11,658 nucleotides of DNA from assembly GCA_904502015.1 (NCBI GenBank), contig CAJGEA010000042.1, forward strand, positions 1 through 11,658. Reading direction: 5' to 3'. The stretch's first letter is position 1, and each line of letters starts with the position of its first letter. The notes below the pieces were generated by a model. That model had not been told where the DNA came from. It saw only the letters and a list, made by a program, of their open reading frames with translations, and searched no databases. The DNA is from an uncultured Clostridia bacterium. Its GTDB lineage: Bacteria > Bacillota > Clostridia > Oscillospirales > CAG-272. A program made the position numbers and the translations under genes. Positions 1 through 6,583 of the stretch are shown here, in pieces.

Positions 1-211
1 CAAAAAGGGTTCTGGACTCCCCAAAACCTTAAAAAACATATATTTCAAAACGCTCTTTTAAATATATTTTTTGAAGGTTCTTGAGGGGGTTCGGGGGAAC
101 TTCTTGCAAGAAGTTCCCCCGGCGTTCTCCCCGATAAACCCCAATTTGCGAATCGCTTTTATGTAATCCGTATTCAGTATAGCATGTCGACGGTGAGAAA
201 TCAAGTACTCT
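1..211. other. Gene-free stretch downstream of serA
   Basis: I see no coding region here. The stretch holds an AT-rich segment (about 30-75), the palindromic repeat at 71-120, and unstructured sequence up to the serA terminator. The first 30 bases (AAGGGTTCTGG, then CTCCCC) look like the edge of another repeat cut by the window start, but this cannot be confirmed from a single copy. Confidence 0.6.
71..120. repeat. Palindromic intergenic repeat, copy 1
   Basis: Bases 93-120 are a perfect 28-base palindrome (GGGGGAACTTCTTG followed by its reverse complement). It is preceded by a GTTCTTGAGGGGG stretch. The same layout recurs at 1470-1517 between serC and serA, so this is a dispersed repeat family rather than a one-off terminator. 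There is no run of T directly after either side, which argues against a classical intrinsic terminator. It lies beyond the serA terminator, so it is not needed to end that transcript. Confidence 0.85.
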
Positions 212-247
212 GCAAAAAAATCCCCTCTGCCGTGGCAGAGGGGATTT
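212..247 (-). terminator. Intrinsic terminator of the serC-serA operon
   Basis: On the minus strand, 14 bases at 247-234 pair perfectly with 231-218 (core CCCCTCTGCC / GGCAGAGGGG) around a two-base centre. They are followed by seven T residues (complement of A214-A220). The hairpin begins 24 bases after the serA stop codon. Stem, tight loop and T-run are all in the right order for minus-strand transcription, so this ends the operon. Confidence 0.93.
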
Positions 248-270
248 GGATGACGATGGGATCTGATAGA

Positions 271-1431
271 TCAGATGGTGCGGACACGGATGGTGTCTTC
301 CAGAGCCGCGATCTTCTCAACAGCGGCGGCGGACACGCTGCCGGTCACGTCGAAGATGGTGTAGGCGGCGTTGCCGCGGGACTTGTTGGTCATGTTCTCA
401 ATGTTCAGACCCTCGTCGGCCATAGCGCCCGTGAGCTGGGTCAGGATACCGGGCACGTTCTTGTGCAGTACGCACACGCGGACGTCGCCCGAGCGAGGCA
501 TGGACACGGCGGGGAAGTTGACGCTGTTCTTGATGTTACCGTTTGCGAGGTAATCGTCCAGCTGCTGAGCTGCCATAACGGCGCAGTTGTCCTCGGACTC
601 CTCGGTGGAAGCGCCCAGGTGGGGGATCAGAATCGCGCCCTTGACACCGATCAGCTCGGTGGTAGCGAAGTCGGTGACGTAGCGGGAAACCTTGCCCGAT
701 GCGAGAGCCTCGATCATGTCGGCAGACTTAACGAGGGAGTCGCGGGAGAGGTTGATGATCTTGACGCCGTCCTTCATCAGGGCAAGAGTATCCTTGTTGA
801 TCATGCCCTTGGTGTCAGCGGTAGCGGGAACGTGGATGGTAATGTAGTCAGCCGCCTTGTAAACGTCCTCGTAGGTAGCGGCGTGGGTGATGTTGTGGTT
901 GAGGTTCCATGCGGCATCGACAGACAGGTAGGGGTCGCAGCCGACGACCTTCATGCCCAGACGAACGGCGATGTTGGCAACCAGACCGCCGATAGCGCCC
1001 AGACCGATGACACCGAGGGTCTTGCCCTTGATCTCACAGCCGGCAAACTTGGACTTGCCCTTCTCAACCGTCTTGGCGGCGTTTTCGTCGTCCTTCAGAG
1101 TCTTGACCCAGTCGATACCCTCAACGATGTCGCGGGAAGCGAGCAGGAGGGCGCAAACGGCCAGCTCCTTTACGCCGTTGGCGTTGGCGCCGGGGGTGTT
1201 GAATACCACGATACCCTCGTCGGTACACTTGTCAAGGGGAATGTTGTTGACACCGGCACCTGCACGGGCGATGGCAAGCAGCTCGGGGTTGAAGTCCATC
1301 TCCAGCATATTGGCGGAGCGAACCATGATGCCCTCGGGCGCGGCTACGTCCTCGCCGATGTTGTAGACGGCAGGGTCGAGATTGTCGGTGCCGACCTTGG
1401 CGATCTTGTTGAGAAGCTGAATGTTTTTCAT
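271..1431 (-). CDS. serA: D-3-phosphoglycerate dehydrogenase, short ACT-domain form
   Basis: First step of the phosphorylated serine pathway: NAD-dependent oxidation of 3-phosphoglycerate to 3-phosphohydroxypyruvate in the cytosol. The 386-residue protein has the 2-hydroxyacid dehydrogenase layout. Substrate-loop RAGAGVNN is at 57-64, the Rossmann motif GLGAIG at 143-148, and acidic D166 in CDPY fits NAD preference. The catalytic trio is R230, E259 and H271 (in PHLGAST). A C-terminal ACT domain (about 317-386) is the usual site of serine feedback in this family. The R230 and E259 segments read SRDSL and DFATTE rather than the common ARGGL and DVFxxEP, but the key residues align. I chose the ATG at 1431, because a GAGG ribosome binding site sits just upstream; an in-frame ATG at 1455 would bury that site. 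It is the second gene after serC and ends at a strong terminator. Confidence 0.95.
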   Translation of the reverse strand: MKNIQLLNKIAKVGTDNLDPAVYNIGEDVAAPEGIMVRSANMLEMDFNPELLAIARAGAGVNNIPLDKCTDEGIVVFNTPGANANGVKELAVCALLLASRDIVEGIDWVKTLKDDENAAKTVEKGKSKFAGCEIKGKTLGVIGLGAIGGLVANIAVRLGMKVVGCDPYLSVDAAWNLNHNITHAATYEDVYKAADYITIHVPATADTKGMINKDTLALMKDGVKIINLSRDSLVKSADMIEALASGKVSRYVTDFATTELIGVKGAILIPHLGASTEESEDNCAVMAAQQLDDYLANGNIKNSVNFPAVSMPRSGDVRVCVLHKNVPGILTQLTGAMADEGLNIENMTNKSRGNAAYTIFDVTGSVSAAAVEKIAALEDTIRVRTI

Positions 1432-1469
1432 AGCAGTAACCTCAATACATATCAAATATTTGTTTATAA

Positions 1470-1517
1470 AAGTTCTTGAAGGGGTATGGGGGAACTTCTT
1501 TCAAGAAGTTCCCCCAT
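1470..1517. repeat. Palindromic repeat between serC and serA, copy 2
   Basis: Bases 1486-1500 and 1503-1517 form a perfect 15-bp inverted repeat (ATGGGGGAACTTCTT) with a two-base centre. The flank GTTCTTGAA (1472-1480) can instead pair with TTCAAGAAG inside the palindrome, so two exclusive folds are possible. It is the same family as 71-120. It lies in the 94-base gap between the serC stop and serA start, on the shared transcript. There is no T-run after it, so it may tune mRNA stability or the relative expression of serA rather than stop transcription. Confidence 0.85.
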
Positions 1518-1525
1518 CGTAATCT

Positions 1526-2617
1526 TTACGCCTTGGGGTTCTCCTCGGCGAACTTCTTCATGAAGGCAACGAGTGCCTCAACGCCCTCGTAGGGCATCGC
1601 GTTGTAGATGGAGGCGCGCATACCGCCGACCGAGCGGTGGCCCTTGAGGTTCTTCATGCCTGCCTTAGCGGCCTCGGAGGCGAACTTCTTGTCGAGATCG
1701 GCATTGCCGGTGACGAAGGTCGCGTTCATGAGGGAACGGGAGTTGGGCTTGACGGGGGCTACGTAGTAGTCCTGGCTGTCGAGGTAATCGTAGAGCAGAG
1801 CCGCCTTCTTGACGTTCTTCTCCTTCATAGCCTCAAGACCGCCCATGTCGAGCAGCCACTCGCAAACCAGACCCAGCATGTAGATGGTGTAGCAGGGAGG
1901 GGTGTTATACATGGAGTCGTTCTCGGCCATGGTCTTCCACTCCAGCATGGTGGGCATCTTCTCCTCGGCGTAGTCGAGCAGATCCTCGCGGACGATGACC
2001 ACGGTCACGCCTGCGGGAGCCATGTTCTTCTGCGCGCCTGCGTAGATCACGCCGAACTTGGACACGTCCACGGGCTCGGAGAGGATGCAGGAGGACATAT
2101 CGGCCACCAGCGGAACGTCGCCCGTGTCGGGGATGTAGCCGAACTTGGTGCCGTAGATGGTGTTATTGAAGCACATATGGACGTAGGCGGCGTCGGGACG
2201 GATCATGTCCTTCGTGACCTCGGGAACGTGGTCGAAGTTGTCGTCCTTGGTGGTAGCGACGCACTTGACATCGTAGCCCAGCTTCTGCGCCTCCTTGTAG
2301 GCCTTGCCCGAGAACTGACCGGAAACGATGTAGTCAGCCTTGCCGGTGCGGCCGATGAGGTTGAGGGGGATAGCGGCGAACTGGGTGGAAGCACCGCCCT
2401 GCAGGAACAGCACCTTGTAGTTGTCGGGGATGTTCATGAGCTTGCGCAGGTCTGCCTCAGTCTTCTGAATGATGGCTTCGTAATCCGGAGATCGGTGACT
2501 CATCTCCATGACCGACATACCGGACTCGCCGTAGCAGACCATCTCGGCTGCGGCTCTCTCAAGCACGGGGACGGGCAGCATAGAAGGGCCTGCCGAAAAG
2601 TTAAATACTCTGTTCAT
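1526..2617 (-). CDS. serC: Phosphoserine aminotransferase
   Basis: Second step of serine biosynthesis: the PLP-dependent enzyme transfers an amino group from glutamate to 3-phosphohydroxypyruvate, giving phosphoserine. The 363-residue length is normal for the family. Visible hallmarks are NFSAGPS at 6-12, MEMSHR at 37-42 (H41 and R42, substrate phosphate and carboxylate region), QGGAS at 73-77 (PLP phosphate loop), NNTIYGT at 151-157, ADMSS at 172-176 (Asp near the pyridine nitrogen) and AGAQKN at 193-198 with K197 as the Schiff-base lysine. The ATG at 2617 is preceded by a clear GGAGG. It is first in the operon with serA, so enzymes for steps 1 and 2 are made together. A serB-type phosphatase is not in this window. 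Confidence 0.97.
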   Translation of the reverse strand: MNRVFNFSAGPSMLPVPVLERAAAEMVCYGESGMSVMEMSHRSPDYEAIIQKTEADLRKLMNIPDNYKVLFLQGGASTQFAAIPLNLIGRTGKADYIVSGQFSGKAYKEAQKLGYDVKCVATTKDDNFDHVPEVTKDMIRPDAAYVHMCFNNTIYGTKFGYIPDTGDVPLVADMSSCILSEPVDVSKFGVIYAGAQKNMAPAGVTVVIVREDLLDYAEEKMPTMLEWKTMAENDSMYNTPPCYTIYMLGLVCEWLLDMGGLEAMKEKNVKKAALLYDYLDSQDYYVAPVKPNSRSLMNATFVTGNADLDKKFASEAAKAGMKNLKGHRSVGGMRASIYNAMPYEGVEALVAFMKKFAEENPKA

Positions 2618-2650
2618 AACTGTAACCTCCGAATGAAATCAAAAAATATT

Positions 2651-2675
2651 GCCCATGGCGAGAATCGCCATGGGC
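2651..2675 (-). terminator. Terminator-like hairpin in the serC leader (candidate attenuator)
   Basis: On the minus strand GCCCATGGCGA and its exact reverse complement form an 11-bp stem with a three-base centre. Two A residues, a T, an A and then six T residues follow. The hairpin lies after the consensus serC promoter and before its ribosome binding site, so an RNA starting near 2698 must pass it. Stem plus T-rich tail has terminator form. A small TCGG-TTA-CCGA hairpin sits immediately 5'. Only weak alternative pairing (AATCGC near the transcript start with GCGATT in the stem) is visible, so the switching mechanism, if any, is unknown. Confidence 0.6.
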
Positions 2676-2704
2676 TCGGTAACCGACGAATGCGATTTGA
2701 CACT

Positions 2705-2733
2705 ATTATATAGCATATGCAAGTTAATGTCAA
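2705..2733 (-). promoter_or_regulatory. Consensus sigma-A promoter of serC-serA
   Basis: Read on the minus strand, TTGACA (2733-2728) and TATAAT (2710-2705) are both perfect consensus hexamers, separated by 17 bases. Transcription should start near 2698, leaving a leader of about 80 bases before serC. Confidence 0.9.
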
Positions 2734-2740
2734 GTGATTT

Positions 2741-2765
2741 TGCAAAAATTATTTAATTTTTTGCA
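2741..2765. promoter_or_regulatory. AT-rich inverted repeat upstream of the serC promoter
   Basis: TGCAAAAATTA and TAATTTTTTGCA form a near-perfect dyad (one extra T in one arm) whose edge lies seven bases upstream of the serC -35 box. It could be an activator or repressor site or an A/T-rich UP element. The rest of the roughly 300-base gap between 2618 and 2915 has no credible gene. Confidence 0.45.
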
Positions 2766-2915
2766 CGAATGGCTTTTTTGTTACCAATATATGATGTTTA
2801 GGGGATGTAAAGTTGCAAAATTGATGCGAAAATCCTGCGCTTTTGTGCATTTTGACAACTGTATACGCACCGGGCAAAGCCGCTCGCTTTTTGTCGGGGG
2901 GCGTGGGCTTACGGT

Positions 2916-3539
2916 TTAGTCCTTGACGCAGATCAGCTCGCGGGCGTAGGGCAGGGAGAGGATCCAGTCACAGAGGACGTGCCACTCGGCAAGCTTGTGG
3001 CTTTTGCGGGCGTAGTAGATGTTGATCAGATTTTCATAATTGAGAGTCACGGTTCTCATCTGGTTGTAGGAGGAGGGAAGCATCTGGATCATGTTATGCC
3101 ATGGCTGGCGGTCGGTCTTGTCGGCGAGGAATTTCCCGCGCTCGGATTCCAGATAGGCAATGGTGGCGTCCAGCATGGCCAGCCCGTCCTCGTCCAGACG
3201 GTCGTGGGAGAAGTCGTCCCGCTCGAATGCCTTGGCGTGGATTTTGTGCATGGTGGAGGTGGAGTTGGCGACGGTGCCCACCTTGTAGGTGTCAAATTCC
3301 TTCCACCAGTACAGGGGGGCGGTGATGTCCACCGATACGAAGATCTGGCGCAGGAACTTGCGGTGGTCGCTGCCCGCGTGGGCCAGACGAACGGCGAGAT
3401 CGAGGTCGTTGGGGCCAAGCACGTAGCGGCCGTCCTCGGCGTAGGTGCTGTCCGAGCGGTCCCAGCTATTCATGGGATTGCGCGCGCCGCGGATGGCGTT
3501 CTCAAGGTTCATGACCGATGTGCGTTCTGTTTTCAGCAT
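2916..3539 (-). CDS. ThyX-like protein with altered signature motif
   Basis: 207 residues. I recognise the layout of flavin-dependent thymidylate synthase (ThyX) rather than the exact enzyme. The segment RKFLRQIFVSVDITAPLYWW (60-79) followed by EFDTYKVGTVANSTSTMH occupies the place of the ThyX core helix and its RHRxxSxNExSxRY signature. LPSSYNQMRTVTLNYENLI (154-172), then an Arg at 178 and a helix, resembles the ThyX C-terminal substrate-binding half. In the signature RHR is replaced by TYK (84-86), S by T89 and T94, and the final RY by TM, so normal dTMP synthesis is doubtful. An alternative is a distant, phage-type family member with another pyrimidine or flavin role. The ATG at 3539 has GGAGG six bases upstream. 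It is third in an operon after the RHH gene, 28 bases downstream of it. Confidence 0.6.
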   Translation of the reverse strand: MLKTERTSVMNLENAIRGARNPMNSWDRSDSTYAEDGRYVLGPNDLDLAVRLAHAGSDHRKFLRQIFVSVDITAPLYWWKEFDTYKVGTVANSTSTMHKIHAKAFERDDFSHDRLDEDGLAMLDATIAYLESERGKFLADKTDRQPWHNMIQMLPSSYNQMRTVTLNYENLINIYYARKSHKLAEWHVLCDWILSLPYARELICVKD

Positions 3540-3567
3540 GGCGTGCCTCCGTTTTGGTTGATGGAAA

Positions 3568-3786
3568 TCAGTTTTCCTTGGGCTCGTCGAGGTAGGGGGT
3601 GACGTCGATCTTGGAAAGCTCTGACGCGGGGATCTTGCCCTTGGTGCGCTCGAAGTACTGGATATTGTTGCGCAGCATGAAGGTAAACTGGTTGTTCGGG
3701 GTTCTGCCCTCGGCCTCAGATACGTAGATCAGCTTGCGGATCAGCTCGTCCGAGAGGCGGACGGGAACGGTGTAGTTGGGCTTCAT
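3568..3786 (-). CDS. Small ribbon-helix-helix (Arc/MetJ-type) protein
   Basis: 72 residues. The pattern is a short strand (YTVPVRL, 5-11), a helix (SDELIRKLIYVSEAEG, 12-27), a turn with TPNN, and a second helix (FTFMLRNNIQYFER, 34-47). This is the ribbon-helix-helix fold used by dimeric DNA-binding repressors and antitoxins. A polar tail of about 25 residues follows. The ATG at 3786 is preceded by AAGGAG at good spacing. It sits 24 bases after the membrane-protein gene and 28 bases before the ThyX-like gene, on the same strand, so co-transcription is likely. It may regulate its own operon; the target is not visible. No toxin-like partner is recognised. Confidence 0.7.
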   Translation of the reverse strand: MKPNYTVPVRLSDELIRKLIYVSEAEGRTPNNQFTFMLRNNIQYFERTKGKIPASELSKIDVTPYLDEPKEN

Positions 3787-3810
3787 AACGGCTCCTTCTC
3801 AGGGTATGTA

Positions 3811-4338
3811 TCAGCGAGACACGGCGGTCACGACGGTGGCGTGGTTGTAGTAGTGCAGGATGTGCAGGGCCTTGGCGGTTGCCTCGAAGTATACGACGCA
3901 GGTATCGCCGTCCTTCTCAAACACGGCGTAGTAACGGTCGGGTGCGGTCACGGAGGAGTGGAACAGGTAGGTCTTCTTGATGCCCATAGCGTCCAGCTTG
4001 GCCTGCGTATCGGCGGTAACGGGGGCAATCTCCTTCATGTCCTTGATGGTCAGCTCCAGCACCTGCTTGCGGCGTCTGCTGCCGTAGATGCGGGTGAAGG
4101 ACATGATACCCGAGGTCATGGAGTACTCCAGCTCCACGTTAAACTGCTTCCAGAAGTACAGCACGAGGGGAAGCAGCGCGACGGGAAGGATGGCGAGAGC
4201 GGCAAAGATGCTCAGGGCGATGACAACGTAGGTGGTGATGATGAGCAGGATCACGCCGCGACCGATGATCTTCCGAGTCTTGGCTTTGCCCTCAGATTTT
4301 TCGTCAACGACGAATTCATAGGTGTTTTGTTCGTTCAT
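3811..4338 (-). CDS. Two-helix membrane protein with cytosolic PH-like domain
   Basis: 175 residues with a polar N-terminus (1-22), two hydrophobic segments (about 26-46 and 47-63) separated by almost no loop, then a soluble domain. That part (VELEYSMTSGIMSFTRIYGSRRRKQV onward, 68-175) has the alternating strand pattern and basic cluster GSRRRK seen in small bacterial PH-like membrane proteins. It resembles families labelled DUF6106 in gut Clostridia, but I cannot confirm that by search. The hairpin membrane layout would place the C-terminal domain in the cytosol. The ATG at 4338 has AAGAGG upstream; the in-frame ATG at 4380 lies upstream of the -10 box, so it is not used. It is the first gene of the unit containing the RHH and ThyX-like genes. 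Confidence 0.6.
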   Translation of the reverse strand: MNEQNTYEFVVDEKSEGKAKTRKIIGRGVILLIITTYVVIALSIFAALAILPVALLPLVLYFWKQFNVELEYSMTSGIMSFTRIYGSRRRKQVLELTIKDMKEIAPVTADTQAKLDAMGIKKTYLFHSSVTAPDRYYAVFEKDGDTCVVYFEATAKALHILHYYNHATVVTAVSR

Positions 4339-4368
4339 GGTGTGCCTCTTTTCTAATGGATTTCCCCC

Positions 4369-4397
4369 ATTATACCACAAGTTGGCGCGTTTTGCAA
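4369..4397 (-). promoter_or_regulatory. Promoter of the membrane protein / RHH / ThyX-like operon
   Basis: On the minus strand TTGCAA (4397-4392), a 17-base spacer and a perfect TATAAT (4374-4369). It lies about 30 bases upstream of the first start codon, which leaves a short leader containing the AAGAGG ribosome binding site. Confidence 0.75.
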
Positions 4398-4420
4398 TCC
4401 TTCTTTTTCAAATTCAAAGT

Positions 4421-4455
4421 TTTTTTGCAATTTGTACGGAAGAAATTTGCAAAAA
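4421..4455. promoter_or_regulatory. Inverted repeat between divergent promoters
   Basis: TTTTTTGCAATTT (4421-4433) and AAATTTGCAAAAA (4443-4455) are an imperfect inverted repeat, one A/T pair longer in one arm. It lies between the -35 boxes of the two divergent promoters and is a plausible shared operator. The arm TTTTTGCA also occurs, in the opposite arrangement, in the dyad upstream of serC. Confidence 0.4.
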
Positions 4456-4469
4456 TCCTCGTTTGGCTA

Positions 4470-4498
4470 TTGCATAGTCGGGGAAATTGTAGTATAAT
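4470..4498 (+). promoter_or_regulatory. Promoter of the ACT / UPF0210 operon
   Basis: TTGCAT (4470-4475), a 17-base spacer and TATAAT (4493-4498). A strong ribosome binding site AAAGGAGG follows at 4517-4524, nine bases before the start codon at 4534. Confidence 0.8.
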
Positions 4499-4533
4499 AT
4501 AATGGAGCATATATCCAAAGGAGGACTTTTACT

Positions 4534-4803
4534 ATGAAGGCAGTCATTACCGTAACGGGAAAGGACAGCGTGGGCATCATTGCCAAGGTGGCAACCGCCT
4601 GCGCCGACAACGGTGCCAACATCGTGGATATTTCCCAGAGCGTTCTGCAGGATTATTTTGCCATGATTATGCTGGCAGATATTGATACGTTGACGGTGGA
4701 ATTCTCGGCATTCGTGGACAAGCTGGCGGCGTTGGGCCGTGAGCACGGTCTGGAGATCCACACCATGCACGAAGACATTTTCAACACCATGCACCATATC
4801 TGA
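4534..4803 (+). CDS. Stand-alone ACT-domain protein, UPF0237 family
   Basis: 89 residues made of a single ACT domain. Residues 1-20 (strand MKAVITVTGKD, then SVGIIAKV) carry the GKDxxGI ligand-loop signature. The strand-helix-strand order continues with ADNGANIVDISQSVLQDYFAMIMLADI and a last strand plus helix. ACT domains bind small ligands, most often amino acids, at dimer interfaces. In this family the ligand is not known to me. The gene starts at the ATG with AAAGGAGG upstream and ends ten bases before the UPF0210 gene; the same gene order is found in other Firmicutes such as streptococci. It is probably the regulatory or sensing partner of that protein. Confidence 0.9.
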   Translation: MKAVITVTGKDSVGIIAKVATACADNGANIVDISQSVLQDYFAMIMLADIDTLTVEFSAFVDKLAALGREHGLEIHTMHEDIFNTMHHI

Positions 4804-4813
4804 AAGGCACGTC

Positions 4814-6172
4814 ATGATTGAAACGAAAGACATACTTGAAACCATACAGATGATCCGTCAGGAGAATCTGGATATCCGCACCATCACCATGGGCATCTCG
4901 CTGTTCGATTGCGTCAGCGACGATGCCGACCGCCTCTGCGACAAGATCTACGACAAGATCACCCGCACGGCGGAGCATCTCGTGGAAACGGGTTGCGACA
5001 TTGAGAAGAAATACGGCATTCCGATCGTCAACAAGCGCGTATCGGTTACCCCCGTTTCCCTCGTGGGCGGCAATATGTCCCCCGACGGGTTCCTTAAAAT
5101 TGCCCATACTCTTCAGCGTGCGGCAGATACCGTGGGCGTCAACTTCATCGGCGGCTACTCGGCGCTGGTGCATAAGGGTATGACGCAGGGCGACCGCAAC
5201 CTCATCTCGGTCATTCCCGAGGCGCTGGCTGAAACCCAGTTGGTCTGCTCCTCGGTCAACGTGGCCAGCACCAAGGCGGGCATCAACATGGATGCCATCC
5301 GTCTGATGGGTTCTACCATCAAGCGTGCCGCCGCGCTGACCGCCGACCGCAACTCCATCGGCTGTGCCAAGCTGGTGGTGTTCGCCAACGTGCCTGAGGA
5401 TAACCCCTTTATGGCAGGCGCGTTCCACGGCGTCGGTGAGCCCGATACCGTCATCAACGTAGGCGTTTCAGGCCCCGGTGTGGTCAGCTCCGCCATTGCC
5501 CGCGCAGGCGATTGCGACCTCTCGGCACTGGCCGACCTCATTAAGAAGACCGCGTTCAAGATCACCCGCGTCGGTCAGCTCGTGGCCTCCGAGGCCGCAG
5601 ACCGTCTGGGCGTTCCCTTCGGCATCATCGACCTCTCCCTTGCCCCCACCCCCGCCGTTGGCGACTCGGTGGCACTCATTCTGGAGAATATGGGCCTGGA
5701 GTCGGTCGGTGCGCACGGTACCACCGCTTGCCTTGCCATGCTCAACGATGCCGTCAAGAAGGGCGGCGTGATGGCATCCAGCCACGTGGGCGGTCTGTCG
5801 GGCGCGTTCATTCCCGTGTCTGAGGATGCCGGCATGATCACCGCCGTTCGCAACGGTGCGCTCTCCATCGAGAAGCTGGAGGCTATGACCGCCGTTTGCT
5901 CGGTGGGGCTGGATATGATTGCCGTTCCCGGTGACACCACCGAGGAGGTCATCTGCGGTCTGATCGCTGACGAAATCTCCATCGGCGTGGTGAACACCAA
6001 GACCACCGCTGTCCGTGTCATTCCTGCCGTCGGTAAGACGGTTGGTGACGAGGTGGATTTCGGAGGACTCCTGGGCTCGGCTCCCATCATGCCCCTGCGC
6101 CCCTACTCGCCCGCCAAGTTCATTCACCGTGGCGGACGTATCCCCGCACCCATCCACAGCCTTAAGAACTGA
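4814..6172 (+). CDS. UPF0210 (PFL-like fold) protein
   Basis: 452 residues, full length for UPF0210. Conserved stretches are recognisable in order: TMGISL (25-30), NKRVSVTP (73-80), GAFHGVGEPD (202-211), VSGPGVVSSAI (218-228), APTPAVGDSVA (277-287), GAHGTTA (299-305), PGDTTEE (372-378), KTTAVRVIP (396-404), LLGSAPIM (419-426) and FIHRGGRIPAPI (436-447). The family is structurally related to the pyruvate formate-lyase barrel, but it lacks a recognisable C-terminal glycyl-radical RVxGY motif. Its reaction is unknown. The start is the ATG at 4814 with GAAAGG upstream; an ATG at 4739 in this frame lies inside the ACT gene and is not used. It forms a two-gene operon with the ACT protein. Many Gly-rich loops and few charged surface repeats suggest a soluble enzyme. 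Confidence 0.92.
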   Translation: MIETKDILETIQMIRQENLDIRTITMGISLFDCVSDDADRLCDKIYDKITRTAEHLVETGCDIEKKYGIPIVNKRVSVTPVSLVGGNMSPDGFLKIAHTLQRAADTVGVNFIGGYSALVHKGMTQGDRNLISVIPEALAETQLVCSSVNVASTKAGINMDAIRLMGSTIKRAAALTADRNSIGCAKLVVFANVPEDNPFMAGAFHGVGEPDTVINVGVSGPGVVSSAIARAGDCDLSALADLIKKTAFKITRVGQLVASEAADRLGVPFGIIDLSLAPTPAVGDSVALILENMGLESVGAHGTTACLAMLNDAVKKGGVMASSHVGGLSGAFIPVSEDAGMITAVRNGALSIEKLEAMTAVCSVGLDMIAVPGDTTEEVICGLIADEISIGVVNTKTTAVRVIPAVGKTVGDEVDFGGLLGSAPIMPLRPYSPAKFIHRGGRIPAPIHSLKN

Positions 6173-6226
6173 GCCCGCACCGTTTGGTGAGAAATAGTAT
6201 ATTATATATAGAAAGGAAACTAAGTT

Positions 6227-6583
6227 ATGAGGATTTTTAAGGTACTGTCGGTTTTCGCCACCGTTAGCGAGAAGATCGTGGACGCCTTTGAAACCGTGGT
6301 CGATTTTGCCGATCACGTCATCCACCGCAAGGAGTACGAGCGCCGCGCTAAGGCTCGCAAGCGCTTCTGGACCATCCTGCTTTCCGTCGCGGGCGGTATT
6401 CTCGTGGTTCTGTTCTTCCCCTACCGCGTGATCGTCAAGAAGAACGGCGACTTTGAGTTCCGCAGCCTGATGCTCCGCGTGTACCGCCGCACCGAGGAAT
6501 ACGACATTCCCGAGGGTGGCTCCGAGGAGTTCGACATCGAGGGCGTGGCTGACGCCGATGAGGGCGACCTCGTCATCGAGTAA
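6227..6583 (+). CDS. Small single-pass membrane protein, unknown function
   Basis: 118 residues. An amphipathic N-terminal stretch (1-33) and a strongly basic segment (HRKEYERRAKARKR, 33-46) are followed by one hydrophobic helix (about 48-65). A short soluble part with KKNGDFEFRS (71-80) comes next, then a very acidic tail (from about 89). Positive charges before the helix suggest the N-terminus is inside and the tail outside, although an internal membrane-bound tail is also possible. The start ATG is preceded by AGAAAGGA with a rather long spacer. Its stop codon overlaps the mrnC start by one base (TAATG), so the two are translated together. I do not recognise the family. Confidence 0.65.
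   Translation: MRIFKVLSVFATVSEKIVDAFETVVDFADHVIHRKEYERRAKARKRFWTILLSVAGGILVVLFFPYRVIVKKNGDFEFRSLMLRVYRRTEEYDIPEGGSEEFDIEGVADADEGDLVIE

Noticed and set aside
184..1479. Long plus-strand open frame (431 codons) across serA
   Set aside because: It is antisense to a clear serA. The open frame follows from the codon bias of the real gene, and its product is Gly/Val/His-rich without a family pattern. It also crosses the operon terminator.
2618..2700. T-box or amino-acid riboswitch before serC
   Set aside because: With the promoter at 2705-2733 the leader is only about 80 bases, too short for a T-box, and no T-box core sequence is seen.
1637..2713. Long plus-strand open frame across serC
   Set aside because: Same shadow effect on serC; no ribosome binding site and no recognisable domain.
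2734..2919. 61-codon plus-strand open frame upstream of serC
   Set aside because: It lies over the serC promoter region and has no ribosome binding site; composition is AT-driven and no domain is visible.
3568..3786. Toxin-antitoxin antitoxin
   Set aside because: RHH proteins can be antitoxins, but neither neighbour resembles a known toxin in size or motif, so the label is not supported.
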